A DNA stretch of 64,000 nt from Blastomussa wellsi. Taxonomy: Eukaryota; Cnidaria; Anthozoa; Scleractinia; Plerogyridae. This document shows positions 40,550-49,530 of the stretch, piece by piece. The position numbers were made by a program, and so were the translations under genes. The notes under the pieces were generated by a model. It saw only the letters and a list, made by a program, of their open reading frames with translations, made no database searches and was not told the DNA's origin. Position 1 is the first letter of the stretch. Every line of letters starts with the position of its first letter. The DNA is taken from contig OX393572.1 in NCBI GenBank assembly GCA_947652115.1, positions 9,374,611 to 9,438,610 of the forward strand, written 5' to 3'.

Positions 40550-41742
40550 CGCTGCTGCTCGAGCAGAAACGCCACAACAGCCAAAATCAGAAGCCAGCCG
40601 TGCTCTGCCAGAAAATGAGACGACCTCCCCAGCTGCTTTGAATAGGACAAAAACAAGCGAGCCAATGAGGCCGGAAGAGTTAAAGCAAGTTTTTTGCCAG
40701 TCACTTTCAATCCATTTCTTAACGTTTTGCCGGTGGCTTTCAGCGACGAGTTAACGGCACCAATGACATTACTAATCGTGACGCCAGCAGCAAGAAAGAT
40801 TGCCGCGGCGATCACGCCATATTTTTTGAAGATCTCTTTGACCCTTTCTCGAAGTGGAAGCGTTGTTTCTCTTTCCTCAATCTGCGTTTGCAGACGCGCA
40901 AGCTCCTCGGTTCTTTCCGCAACTCTTTCTTCCGCGGCTTCTTTGTCAGAGGGTGAGGCCTTATCATCGTTGATGACCGCCCTATCTTCATCATTTTGTC
41001 GTTGAAGGTCCCTTTCTTGCTCATGCAGTTCATCAAACGTTCTCGTGTCGTTACGATTTTGTTGATTTTGCAGTTCTGACCCACTTTCAACATTTGAACC
41101 ATATTCATCATGAAGTGCATCAATCTTTACACCTCTGGTGTAGTTTCTTCCCTTCCTGCAGCAATTTTTTCAGCCTCTTTTAATTGTTGTTCGGCCTCTC
41201 TCAATCTCCGACGTTCTTCTATTATGCTCTCATTTTATTGAGCGTAATGTCTTTAGCTTCTGGAGCCAGAGCGTCTTTGAACTTATCTATAAATTTTTTG
41301 AGAAAACCACTGCCATCTTTTCTGAAAATTTCAGTCTCACCGCCTTTTGAACCAATGATACAAATGTTGTTTCATTTCCACGTTTTTTGCTGAAACCAAT
41401 TGGGCCCAATTCTCTGAAGTTTACTTTTGGGAAACGCTTTTTGATCAAGTCTTTACATTTTTCAAGACTTGTTTTTGTCAACATTCACAAAATCGCCCAA
41501 GAAAGGAAATTCAACATAGGATGTGTCAGGCATCCCGCTCTGTTCGTGCTGCATTGTTGACATTTCATATTTACACCATGGTAGGGTGTCGATGCGCTGC
41601 CCAGCACAAAAGGATCGGTTGTGTTTTGACGGTTCATCTCTTGTTTATCGGAACCGCCATCGTCATCGTGGTCAAGTGCATGGTCAAGTGCTGGGTCGTC
41701 GTGTATAAACTCTCCAACTTCCGCCTTTATATATTTAAACAA
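40546..41742 (-). pseudogene. Coiled-coil protein, A-4 copy (heavily broken)
   Basis: Pieces in at least four frames: the C-terminal hydrophobic tail near 40600, LRERVKEIFKKYG at 40820-40860, the coiled coil near 41000, KKRFPKVNFRELGPIGFSKK at 41420, and the acidic N-terminus near 41700. The N-terminal half resembles A-5, not A-2. Confidence 0.55.
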
Positions 41743-41744
41743 AA

Positions 41745-42755
41745 ATGCATTTCTGTTTGTGAATTAAAACTGCTTGTGAATTACGCGGGCACCGTGTTGC
41801 AGGACACGGTGGGGTATGACATCTTCAAGATCTGGGAGGACCTTTTCCTCTCGCAGGAGGAACGGGACAACATGCTGCTGGATGGAATTCAGAGCGAGGA
41901 CCTCTGCAAGATCCGCTCAAACGCTGAGGTTAAGAAAACCTCAAGCGTCGACACGGAAAACGCGATGAACAAGGTTTTCGGCTCAAAATACCGGATCAGA
42001 CTGGACAACCAGATCCTGACCGACAACGGAGTCTTTTGCCCCAAAACTCTTTACCACGACCTCTTGTTTGAGCTGACCCTTGCGCCGGCCTCCCAGGTTG
42101 TCAAAGGCTCTGACCAAACAAATCTGAAATACAAGCTGACAAACATCCAACTTGAGTATGAAATGATCAGAAGCAAGACTCTGGCGGAAGACGCGGACAG
42201 TGTTTATGCCGCTGGCAAGGAGTTTATGTACGATCACGTCCAGCTTGATCAGATGATGACCTTCTCAAAAGCCAAGGAAGGGATTAACCTCAGCTCAGAG
42301 TCAACCCCCAGAGAAGGACCCTGAAAGGAATCCTTCTCCTGTTCATCGAGCCTTACGCTCCATGAGCCAGAGATACAGAAAAGTACTTCAACCCTTGCCT
42401 CTCCAAAGTCAGCGTCACGGTGAACGGCACACCTAACATGCTGTACAACAACGGCATCTTATACAGAGACATGTGGGAGACGGCCCGTCGCTTCTTTCCC
42501 CAGACAAAAACGCCGCACATGAATCTGAAAAAGTTCTACAGCGATGACAAGTTCGGTCTTTTGATCGATCTGCGCTCCATGGCAGATCAGTCGCTGCACG
42601 GCAGCGGCACGCGCCTCGTAAACACCCAAGACGGGGTACAGCTTGAGCTCGAGAGGAATGCGAGTTGATCAGGCAATGTGAACTGCTACATCTTTGTTAT
42701 CAGTGACTCGCAGATGAACATTTTGAGGCAGCAATTGGAATCTGTGCAATACTGA
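41745..42755 (+). pseudogene. Major capsid protein, A-4 copy (N-terminus lost)
   Basis: It begins at LLVNYAGTVLQDTVGYDIFK, lacking about 85 N-terminal residues, and continues with FELTLAPASQVVKGSDQTN, KYKLTNIQLEYEMIRSKTL, a shift at about 42300, TGAs at about 42364 and 42666, KFGLLIDLRSMADQSLHGSG and NILRQQLESVQY. The order and motifs are those of the Polinton double jelly-roll protein. Confidence 0.7.
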
Positions 42756-42762
42756 TATAGAA

Positions 42763-43359
42763 ATGAACCACAACATCCCGTTCAACGCGTTGATTGTGGC
42801 TCCGACGAATTCAGGCAAATCGCAGTTTGTGGTGGACCAGATCTATGGCCCTTTTCGTGGCAAGTTCGACAACATCGTGTTGATCTGCCCGACATTCGCG
42901 CACAACAAAACCTACCACCGAATTGGTGAAGAGGATCCACGAATGTTTGTGATTATATGCGCGCTCCACGGGGTGGAAATTTGGTTGAAGCTTGTCACCT
43001 GGCTTTTCGAGGGCACCAACACGCTCATAATCCTAGATGACTGTGCAGCCTCGAAAGATGTGAAAGGGCGCACAGGCCAGCTGGTAAATCTTGCCTTTTC
43101 TGCCCGACATATTGGCATCAGCTTTTGGGTACTGACGCAGAAGATGACCAGCATAACAGCCTGCTTCCGGGAGAACGTGGGGGCGGTCGTTCTCTTTTAA
43201 ACCCCCGCGGCCAAGACCACGAAAGCCATCTTTGATGGTTACGCCGGGGAACTCTCCCAGGATGAGTACAAAGGTCTTCTTTCAAGGCTTAAAGCTCGAA
43301 AGTTCGCGCGTCTCGTGTTCTCGCTTAGGCACCCCTACGGAGTTGAATTAAAAAAATGA
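42763..43359 (+). pseudogene. A32-type packaging ATPase, A-4 copy (one stop)
   Basis: The start at 42763 follows GATATAGAA. Walker A is VAPTNSGKSQF, Walker B NTLIILDDCAA, then HIGISFWVLTQKMTSI. A single TAA at 43198 interrupts an otherwise complete frame that runs to a TGA at 43357. Size and motifs as for Polinton packaging ATPases. Confidence 0.75.
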
Positions 43360-43386
43360 AATTCGCTTCGGCACCTCGATTTGAAT

Positions 43387-43640
43387 TGAAAAAATTTTAG
43401 TTGTAGCAGAACAAGAAGCAAAAAAGGCAGAAGAGCATGCAATCGCGGAAGTTATGAACCTACTGGAAGCCGAGCCGTTGAGCGGGCCAGCTATTGTGGC
43501 AGGCTCCGGGCCCGATATTCCTGCTCTTCGTGAGCAGTTGGCCGTGCTGGTGTCGACAGGAAAAGCCAAAGAGGCCATCGGGGTGCAGTTAACACACGAG
43601 CAGGTGAAGCACCTCTCCGACAACGATGTTTAGAAAGACA
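43387..43640 (+). pseudogene. Gene P remnant, A-4 copy
   Basis: The frame encodes EVMNLLEAEPLSGPA, PALREQLAVLVSTGKAKEAI and GVQLTHEQVKHLSDNDV, then a TAG. The gene stops matching at about 43645, where the inverted copy A-5 begins. Confidence 0.55.
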
Positions 43641-43652
43641 CCAAACGGTACG

Positions 43653-44837
43653 AAATGGTGGTGGTAACAAGGCAGCACGAACAGAGCGGGCTGCCTGCCA
43701 AATCCTATGTTGAAGCGCCTTTGTTGGACGATATTGTGGATTCAGGTGACAAACCACCAATTCTTGAAAGAGCTAGAGACTTTATCAAAAAGAGTTTCCC
43801 AAAGGTGGACTTTGGAAAATTAGGTCCAATAGGTTTTAGCAATGAGACAACAAGGTGGTGAGACTGAAATTTTCAGAAAAGATGGTGGTCTTCTCAAAAC
43901 ATTCACAGAAAAGTTCAAAAAAGCCCTTGGGCCAGAAGCTGAATCTCTGATTGCTCAAGATAATGATAGCATAAGAGAACAACGCCAGATATTGAGAGAG
44001 ACCGAACAACAACAACAAAGAAAGACTGGAAAAATTGCTGCAGAAAAGCAAAAAGCTACCCAAGAGCTTCAAAATCTGAGAAACAGAATTGATCGAACTC
44101 AAGCAAAGGTTGATGCAACGGATGAAGAAAATGAGCCAGAAAGGCGGAGACTGCAGCAACAGTTAAAACATCTTAAAGCAGATTTTGAAAATGCAAAAAA
44201 AGAGGTGGCAGCTCTTGAAAAACAAACAAAAGAACAAACAAAAGAACAAAAAAAAAAGGAGGTTGATAAAATCAGAGCAGGCATTCTTGAGACAGAAAAA
44301 GAAAGAAACGCTCTTCAACAAAATCTTAACGACACGAGAGCGCTTTTAAAACTGCGTGAACAAAAAACCGATCGCCAACGAAAAAATGATGAAGAACAGA
44401 AAATCATCAACGATGAGAACGCCTCACCCTCTGACAAAGAAGCCGCGGAAGAAAGAGTTGCGGAAAAAACCGGGGAGCTTGCGCGTCTGCAAACGCAGAT
44501 TGAGGAAAGAGAAAGAGCGCTTCCACTTCGTGAGAGAGTCAAAGAGATCAGTCCTTCTTGCCGTCATCAGTCATCAGTCCTTCTTGCCGCTGGTGTCACG
44601 ATTGGTGCTGTCGTTGGCGCCATTAACAACTCGCTAAAAGCCACCGGCAAGGGGTTGGGAAATGGCTTGAAAGAGATTGGCAAAAAACTTGCTTCAATTC
44701 TTCCCGGGTTAATTGGCTCGATTGTTTCTTTCCTATTCAAAGCAGCTGGTCAGGTCATCTCTTTTCTGGCAGAGCACATCTGGCTTCTGATTTTGGCTGT
44801 TGTGGCCTTTCTGGTCGAGACCTATGCAACGAAGTAG
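43653..44837 (+). pseudogene. Coiled-coil protein with C-terminal membrane helix, A-5 copy (almost complete)
   Basis: The longest surviving coiled coil. The 331-residue open frame from 43842 includes KFKKALGPEAESLIAQDND, a long Gln/Lys/Glu heptad region (EKQKATQELQNLRNRIDRTQ), repeated KEQTKEQ, LPLRERVKEI, and the hydrophobic tail LPGLIGSIVSFLFKAAG ... HIWLLILAVVAFL. An upstream frame from 43655 (QHEQSGLPAKSYVE) is the N-terminal part, split by a shift at about 43850. A small local duplication (CAGTCCTTCTTGCCG twice, near 44550) replaces the usual FKKYG. It lies on the plus strand because A-5 is inverted. Confidence 0.6.
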
Positions 44838-45050
44838 TTAACGAAATGTCAAGAATGCCAAACCCGCAACTGCAACCGCGCCAACGAGGAACTCGCTCTG
44901 CGCCTCCTTTGCGCGCGCCCCTTCGCCCAGGATGCTGCTGCGGACGTTGACTTGCGCGCCCAAAATGCAATACACAAAAGCCTCTATCGACTGGTTTATT
45001 CGCGACCCGCCTGGGTCAAACCTGCCGAGGTTTTGGGCACGAACCAATTG
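44838..45050 (-). pseudogene. Anchored-protein gene, 3' part, A-5 (cut by element B)
   Basis: On the minus strand it reads from the element B border through SRINQSIEAFVYCILGAQVN to AKEAQSEFLV, then jumps straight to the C-terminal anchor GAVAVAGLAFLTFR. About 160 codons are deleted compared with A-2. The 5' part of the same gene is at 58904-59899, on the far side of element B. Confidence 0.7.
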
Positions 45051-45430
45051 AGTAGTAAAGCATGGCACTTTGGCCCGTGACCAATGAGAGAGCAGCATAG
45101 AGCACACGTGACGCGTCTCGACCAATCAGAAAGCCGCTAACAAAAATTACCCGATCTACGAACTTTTTAGCGCCCTAGTTCTTGTGTGGAGCAATCAGAG
45201 CACGAGTTGTGAATTCAAGATGGCGGCGCCCATGGTGGCGCCCCAGCCCTCAACAGAGAAGCTGGACCCGTCTCACCGATTTCCAGGGCACCCAATCGAT
45301 AGAAATCGATAAAAGGGATGACGTCACTGCGTAGACGCGTGGAGCGCAGAGGTCCTGACTGTAAAGGGGCGTAGCGCGGCACTATATGGGTAGAGACAGC
45401 CTTGAGGTGGAACGACCAATCAGCGACTAG
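45051..45430 (+). repeat. Left terminal inverted repeat of element B
   Basis: About 380 bp matching the complement of 58515-58897. It contains repeated CCAAT boxes in GACCAATCAG or GACCAATGAG contexts, a perfect TGACGTCA (45319-45326), two ATCGATA motifs, and CACTATATGGG near the inner end. Such elements look like vertebrate-style proximal promoter sites, so the repeat probably carries promoters directed inward. Confidence 0.85.
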
Positions 45431-45744
45431 ATGGCTCGGGCTCTAAAAGACGTGTCAGTTTCTTGCCTTTGTGCCAATCTTCCCACTCGCGTGCCGGTTT
45501 CAATCGCTCGGCTTCTGTTTTTCTCTTCCTCTTGAACAGAAATGTTTTTTTTCTTTGAAAGTCGATTTTCTCGATTCTGGTTCTTGTTCCGCGTGGGACA
45601 TGGACGGTGTGGCAGGTTGTCGTTTGATCGTTTTCTTGCGTTGAACTGATTTGGATTACGTCGAGGATTCCTTTTTAACCACTACGGCGGGTGTTGCTGC
45701 TGCTGCTGCAGCAGCTGTCACCTTGTTGGCTTTGACTATTTGTT
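45431..45744 (+). other. Leader region inside the left repeat of element B
   Basis: It contains a TATA-like GCTCTAAAAGACG at about 45440, and a frame with no ATG that encodes an Ala-rich hydrophobic stretch (VAAAAAAAVTLLALTICF) followed by AAGGTACGT at about 45758, an ideal splice donor. This could be a leader exon or chance; no confident gene. Confidence 0.3.
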
Positions 45745-46065
45745 TTAGCATGTTTTCCAAGGTACGTCGTCGTCTTCCTCGTCGTCGGGTGCAAAGCGAA
45801 CGGTCACGGGTCCTTGTCGAATGCGTCGGCCGAGTTTACCCACTTCCTTGGCAATCGGTTTGGTTTTCTTCACTGCTAGACCCGGAGGAAAGTGTTTCTC
45901 CAACAATTGTTTCTCGGCAGACTTTTTATCCGCCTTGTTCAATAGTGCGCTCTGTGTCAACTTGCCTTTGTAGTGGTCCGTCAATGGTCGAACTCCGAGC
46001 ACGGGATCATGAGTTCTTCTCGCGTCATCGTTGTCGGGACTGAAAAACGGATCGCGGTGGAGTTA
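45745..46065 (-). pseudogene. Type B unknown basic protein, last gene of the chain
   Basis: An open stretch with no ATG: FSPDNDDARRTHDPVLGV, DKKSAEKQLLEKHFPPG, IAKEVGKLGRRIRQGP and an acidic end DDEEDDDVPWKTC. It lies in the same frame as the preceding gene, separated by two stops (TAAAGTTAA). Either a readthrough partner or a gene that lost its start. Function unknown. Confidence 0.4.
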
Positions 46066-46068
46066 ACT

Positions 46069-46323
46069 TTAAAGTCCTCTTACGCGGTCGGCACACTCCT
46101 GGCACAACTCGCACGTTTTTCCATCAGCGATTCTACAGTTGGGACACAAACGTTCGTCTGCATACTTCCAGGAGCTATGTTGTTGACGTAGATCGTGGTA
46201 GGCTTTATACCATCTGTCTCTGGTTTCTTCCACACGTTGCAAACGTTCTCGTAGCTCACTCGCTTCCGACACCAGGTAGGCCACGCGTCGCTTCCACCCT
46301 TTTAACCGCTCTTGCAGTGACAT
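46069..46323 (-). CDS. Type B small helical protein with cysteine motif
   Basis: The ATG at 46323 starts MSLQERLKGWKRRVAYLVSE, a coiled-coil-like helix, ending with CPNCRIADGKTCELCQEC, a four-to-five-cysteine zinc-ribbon-like end. It overlaps the upstream gene by about 20 bases. About 84 residues, open. Function unknown; a RING-like or ribbon fold is possible. Confidence 0.45.
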   Translation of the reverse strand: MSLQERLKGWKRRVAYLVSEASELRERLQRVEETRDRWYKAYHDLRQQHSSWKYADERLCPNCRIADGKTCELCQECADRVRGL

Positions 46324-46631
46324 GCTTTGAAGACATTGTGTAGATCGTTCCAAAACCCGCTGCCTTGTTCCTTCAACAATTGTTCGCGTCGTCGTTTGAC
46401 CGAGTGTTCGCGTTTGGCCAGTTCGCGTAGTTTATTTTTATGAGGTCGTAACTTCTGTATCGCCTGTTCGCTCACCGGGATGTTTCTCTTGAGCAGATTC
46501 AAGACCATTTCGCTGACGGCGTTTATCTGATCGGCATTGGCATGCATCAACATGTCTTCTCGCCTGTACCGGTCCGCCTCATTCAGGATGGACGTCAGGA
46601 AACGTTTCTCCTTACGTAACAGTCTCATCAT
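46302..46631 (-). CDS. Type B conserved small helical protein
   Basis: The ATG at 46631 overlaps the upstream stop (ATGATGA). It encodes MRLLRKEKRFLTSILNEAD, ADQINAVSEMVLNLLKRNIP, HKNKLRELAKREHSVKRRRE and LLKEQGSGFWNDLH, about 109 residues. Small proteins with this LxxAxxxQxNAVSEMVLNLLKxNIP pattern occur commonly beside capsid genes in Mavericks as I remember them; function unassigned. In relatives the end carries a Gly-Gly followed by hydrophobic residues, which is altered here. Confidence 0.55.
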   Translation of the reverse strand: MMRLLRKEKRFLTSILNEADRYRREDMLMHANADQINAVSEMVLNLLKRNIPVSEQAIQKLRPHKNKLRELAKREHSVKRRREQLLKEQGSGFWNDLHNVFKACHCKSG

Positions 46632-46807
46632 ACTTCCCACGGAGAAAAGCGTCTTTTGTAACTACCCGAGACACCCTTGGCACCCATTCTTTCATACCTC
46701 TTGTCCTTTCCGAGTTTGTACCCGATCGTCGCAGCGTTCTTTGGTATACTGAGCAATGCACCGCCTCGTTGTCGTCTTCTGCGTCGTGTCTTAGTCCTCC
46801 TTTTCAT
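46628..46807 (-). CDS. Type B 59-residue very basic protein
   Basis: The ATG at 46807 overlaps the stop of the preceding gene (ATGA). The first 14 residues are mostly Arg and Lys, followed by QRGGALLSIPKNAATIGYKL. The RGG followed by hydrophobic residues looks like an adenain-type Gly-Gly cleavage site. A DNA-condensing core peptide is inferred from its composition and neighbours. Confidence 0.5.
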   Translation of the reverse strand: MKRRTKTRRRRRQRGGALLSIPKNAATIGYKLGKDKRYERMGAKGVSGSYKRRFSPWEV

Positions 46808-47088
46808 CCCGCAAAGCCTTTTACAATGCGCGAGATCACTTTTGCTTGTTTCTTGGCTGCAGAACTCAATTGTGATCGCGAGGGGGTTTTTCGTTTTCTT
46901 CTTCTTCTTCTTTCTAACGCTTCCAATACTTTTTTCGCACCGTACCCTGCGGCTCCGGACAGAGCACCCGCTGCTATGGCCTTTCCTCGGGCAACCAAAG
47001 CTGGAATGAGTGCCGCCATGGAAAAGAGTCCTCCTTTTTGTCTCTTTCGCGTTCTTCTTCTACCACGACCTGTTCGTCTCCCCTTCAT
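46804..47088 (-). CDS. Type B core protein resembling adenovirus pX/mu
   Basis: An intact 94-residue frame, ATG at 47088. It has an Arg/Lys-rich N-terminus (RGRRRTRKRQ), a KGG followed by LFSMAALIPALVARGKAI (hydrophobic), AAGALSGAAGYGAKKVLEA, and a second very basic stretch ERRRRRKRKTPS. Arrangement of basic arm, Gly-Gly site and short hydrophobic helix parallels adenovirus pX. Probably condenses DNA and is processed by the element protease. The homology is suggested, not proven. Confidence 0.6.
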   Translation of the reverse strand: MKGRRTGRGRRRTRKRQKGGLFSMAALIPALVARGKAIAAGALSGAAGYGAKKVLEALERRRRRKRKTPSRSQLSSAAKKQAKVISRIVKGFAG

Positions 47089-47139
47089 TACCGAAACTAA
47101 TTCTTACACCGTCGTGCTCTCACTTTTATCCACGTGATC

Positions 47140-47623
47140 TTAACGAAATGTTTTATCGTAGTCTCGAATGCACTTGTCGGACACGGGCGGGGTGAAATCG
47201 GTGATGGTGTTGTCCAAGGTTTGCATCTTGACCAAGAATCCGTCCAACTCGTCCATGGGAAGACCTCGTGCGTAGGTTCTCAACTCGTTTAACGTCTTGT
47301 CGTAGGTGGTGTAGGCAAAACGACACATGTCGACTTTGAACAAAACCTTTTTGAAATCGTTCCATCACTTGACCACGGTACCTGCCGCGGACAAACAAGC
47401 GATCAGGATACTGTTTCCCAACACGGAACCCACGACGATCCCTGCTGCCACTACGATTAAAGCCAACGCGTTCAAACAACCGTGACACCACTTGAAACAT
47501 CTGACGATGACACTACCATTGACGATGGTAAAACTTAAAGAGTCCGTCCAACTTGTACAATAATTTGCGGTACAAGGGGCACTTGGCATTGGTCCCGTTC
47601 AAGAGAGACACCTGCCGTTCCAT
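47140..47623 (-). pseudogene. Type B membrane protein (frameshift and stop)
   Basis: The ATG at 47623 (MERQVSLLNGTNAKCPLYRK) comes one base after the upstream stop. A shift at about 47530 leads to a long hydrophobic hairpin (ALALIVVAAGIVVGSVLGNS, LIACLSAAGTVV), then a TGA at 47365 and MCRFAYTTYDKTLNEL with an aspartate-rich end. Organisation (short soluble N-terminus, hydrophobic hairpin, helical tail) parallels the glycine-rich membrane protein of type A. Confidence 0.5.
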
Positions 47624-47624
47624 C

Positions 47625-48069
47625 TCAATCGCTCACTCGCGTAGAACTGCGTCGCACGCTCGGTCTGCCTCCGTCCTTGTAGGTCGTGGTGATGGTGTTG
47701 GTGGTCCTGATGCCAGCGATGCGTCGTCCAGCTGCCGATTGACTTTGATCGTTTAACAACAGTTGCAATTGTCGCTGCAATTCGTCTTGATTCATTCTCG
47801 TCGATCTTTGAGGGCTGCCGCTGCTGCTGCCGCTGCTACTGCTACTACTCGAGGGAAGACGCCTACGAGGGCTCTTGTGCGGGACCGTGGGTCTCGCGGG
47901 TTGTGGTGGTGTACCTATGCCTGCACGAGAAGGATTCGAGAAAACGGGTGTTGGTGGAGAACCTACGCCAGGCGTGCCGTAGGCGATCCATGTCGTCGGG
48001 CTTCATCTTACTCAAGTGTCGCCTGCATCGGTGCACAAACTTGCACCACGAAATGTCGCGTAGCTGCAT
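47625..48069 (-). pseudogene. Type B Ser/Arg/Pro-rich protein (one frameshift)
   Basis: The ATG at 48069 overlaps the upstream stop (TGATG). It starts MQLRDISWCKFVHRCRRHLS, shifts at about 47990 into a Pro-rich stretch (GSPPTPVFSNPSRAGIGTPP), a Ser run with RRR, then MNQDELQRQLQLLLNDQSQS and IRTTNTITTTYKDGGRPSV. Function unknown; the low-complexity RS region suggests nucleic-acid binding. Confidence 0.45.
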
Positions 48070-48287
48070 CACAAATAGTTTAGGTCGCGGACAGGCACGT
48101 GATGAAAGTACGTCCAATCTCTTCGTTTGGCGTTACTTAAACAACCGACGAACAAACCTCTGCTACGCCTCCTGATTCGAACAACGGATGGTGGTGTCTT
48201 TTTCTTCAAGAAGAAAGAGCGATACTCGTACGCTGCTGCTTTCGACCCTCTGATCGATCGGGCGAACGTGTGTTCGTTATAAGTCAT
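48069..48287 (-). CDS. Type B 72-residue basic protein
   Basis: The ATG at 48287 overlaps the ATPase stop (ATGA), and its own stop overlaps the next start (TGATG). It is rich in Arg, Lys and aromatic residues (YEYRSFFLKKKTPPSVVRIR). No family recognised. Placement in the overlap chain is the main support. Confidence 0.45.
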   Translation of the reverse strand: MTYNEHTFARSIRGSKAAAYEYRSFFLKKKTPPSVVRIRRRSRGLFVGCLSNAKRRDWTYFHHVPVRDLNYL

Positions 48288-48976
48288 CGTATTCGAACTG
48301 ATAACATCGCACGTATCCTTCGTCTTTTGCTGAGGAGTCGTCGATCGTCGCTACTGGCAGGATGCAAGTCCAAGACCATGTAACCGAAAGGACGGTCCGT
48401 CACTCGTCTGTACCTATCGTGCACGTCTTTCCACTTATTTGGAAACGCTTGAAGCACCAAGTTTCGAAATCCCAATTGGTCGCGAGGGTTCTTGAACGCC
48501 ACCACGTAATGCGCGTTTCTGGAAATGCTCTTGGCGTACTTGCCGGGCGGGAACATGTCTTGATACAGGTACAACACCGTGATGTTTTGATGATGAGAGT
48601 GTTTGGTGAATAGATCGAGCACTCGTTTGTCGCTGCCTCGTTCGTCCATCAAATCGTCCATCACCACTACGCCTTCTTTCGGAAACCTACTTTTTCAAAT
48701 CGTTCGTGTCTGGAATGCCTTCTTTGAATTTGATGCCTTTTCGCTGCATTTCCTCGAATTTGTCCTGCACGCGCCGTAACAGTATGGTACGATCTTGGGA
48801 GACGACCCAAACAAGTCGGCGCTTTCCGTTAAGAGTTTGGAAGTGATAACCGTCTTACCGCAGCCCGACGATCCCACGATCAAGATGCTGCACGGACAGT
48901 TGAAGGTGAACGCTTCTCCTCGATCCATGGGTGTAGAGTGACTATAGGTATCGTTTTCGCACGTCTTTATTAACAT
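48284..48976 (-). pseudogene. Type B A32-type packaging ATPase (frameshifted)
   Basis: The ATG at 48976 overlaps the protease stop region. Walker A is LIVGSSGCGKTVITSKL; Walker B is VVMDDLMDERG; further conserved HSHHQNITVLYLYQDMFPPG and ISRNAHYVVAFKNPRDQLG. Shifts at about 48785 and 48690 break the stretch between the two motifs. Expected length is about 230 residues. It would drive DNA into the capsid; clearly distinct from the type A ATPase. Confidence 0.75.
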
Positions 48977-49530
48977 TCGCAAAACAAGTGATTTACACCG
49001 CCGTGCGATCGCATGGTGTTCTGAACGTGAGGTCGTTTACAAACGTCGTGCCATCCTAAGGCTCGTAACATCTGTCCTACTTTGTGGTCGTTTGCCGCGT
49101 AATCGTGTTTCGAGAATCGATTTACAAAGTATTGCATGCTTTCGTTTCTGGCTTTCGAACTCAAATACAACTGGGCGTAATCGCCGCAACTCTTGCTGAA
49201 CAGCGACTGCAAACTCTGTCCGTTGCAGATCACGTACTTCCAATGTTTCTTCAACCACGCTTGCAACGGTTCTGCGGTCTGGTAGACCTCCAAAGGTAAC
49301 GCGTAACTGTCCATCACTTCGCACTTGTTGCCTTCGGTCCACAGGGAGATCCCATGGCGACCCGGTAAGTCGGACGGATCCGCATGGACGATTTAACCCC
49401 TAGGCACGTCTTTACGAGGGGTCGGCGGTAATTCGTCGCACGCCACGGTCCCGTGGAAATGCGGTTTCAACACGGGGTCTGCTTCTGCCAAATGGTCCTA
49501 CTGCACGTTGTTCAAGGCCACTCATTCCAT
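48970..49530 (-). pseudogene. Type B adenain-like cysteine protease (several stops)
   Basis: The start at 49530 overlaps the capsid gene stop. Early stops lie at about 49524, 49500 and 49395. The catalytic region is open: His in PGRHGISLWTEGNKCEVMDS, Asp in MDSYALPLEVYQ, Cys in SKSCGDYAQLYLSS. The Trp after GRH in the B0 copy is Gly here. It is a maturation protease acting in assembling particles; Gly-Gly sites in the neighbouring basic proteins are its likely targets. Confidence 0.7.

Noticed and set aside
45651..46043. Plus-strand open frame with Ala-rich membrane segment in element B
   Set aside because: No ATG, and most of it is antisense to the basic protein gene ending at 45745. The Ala run comes from a GCT/GCA simple repeat.
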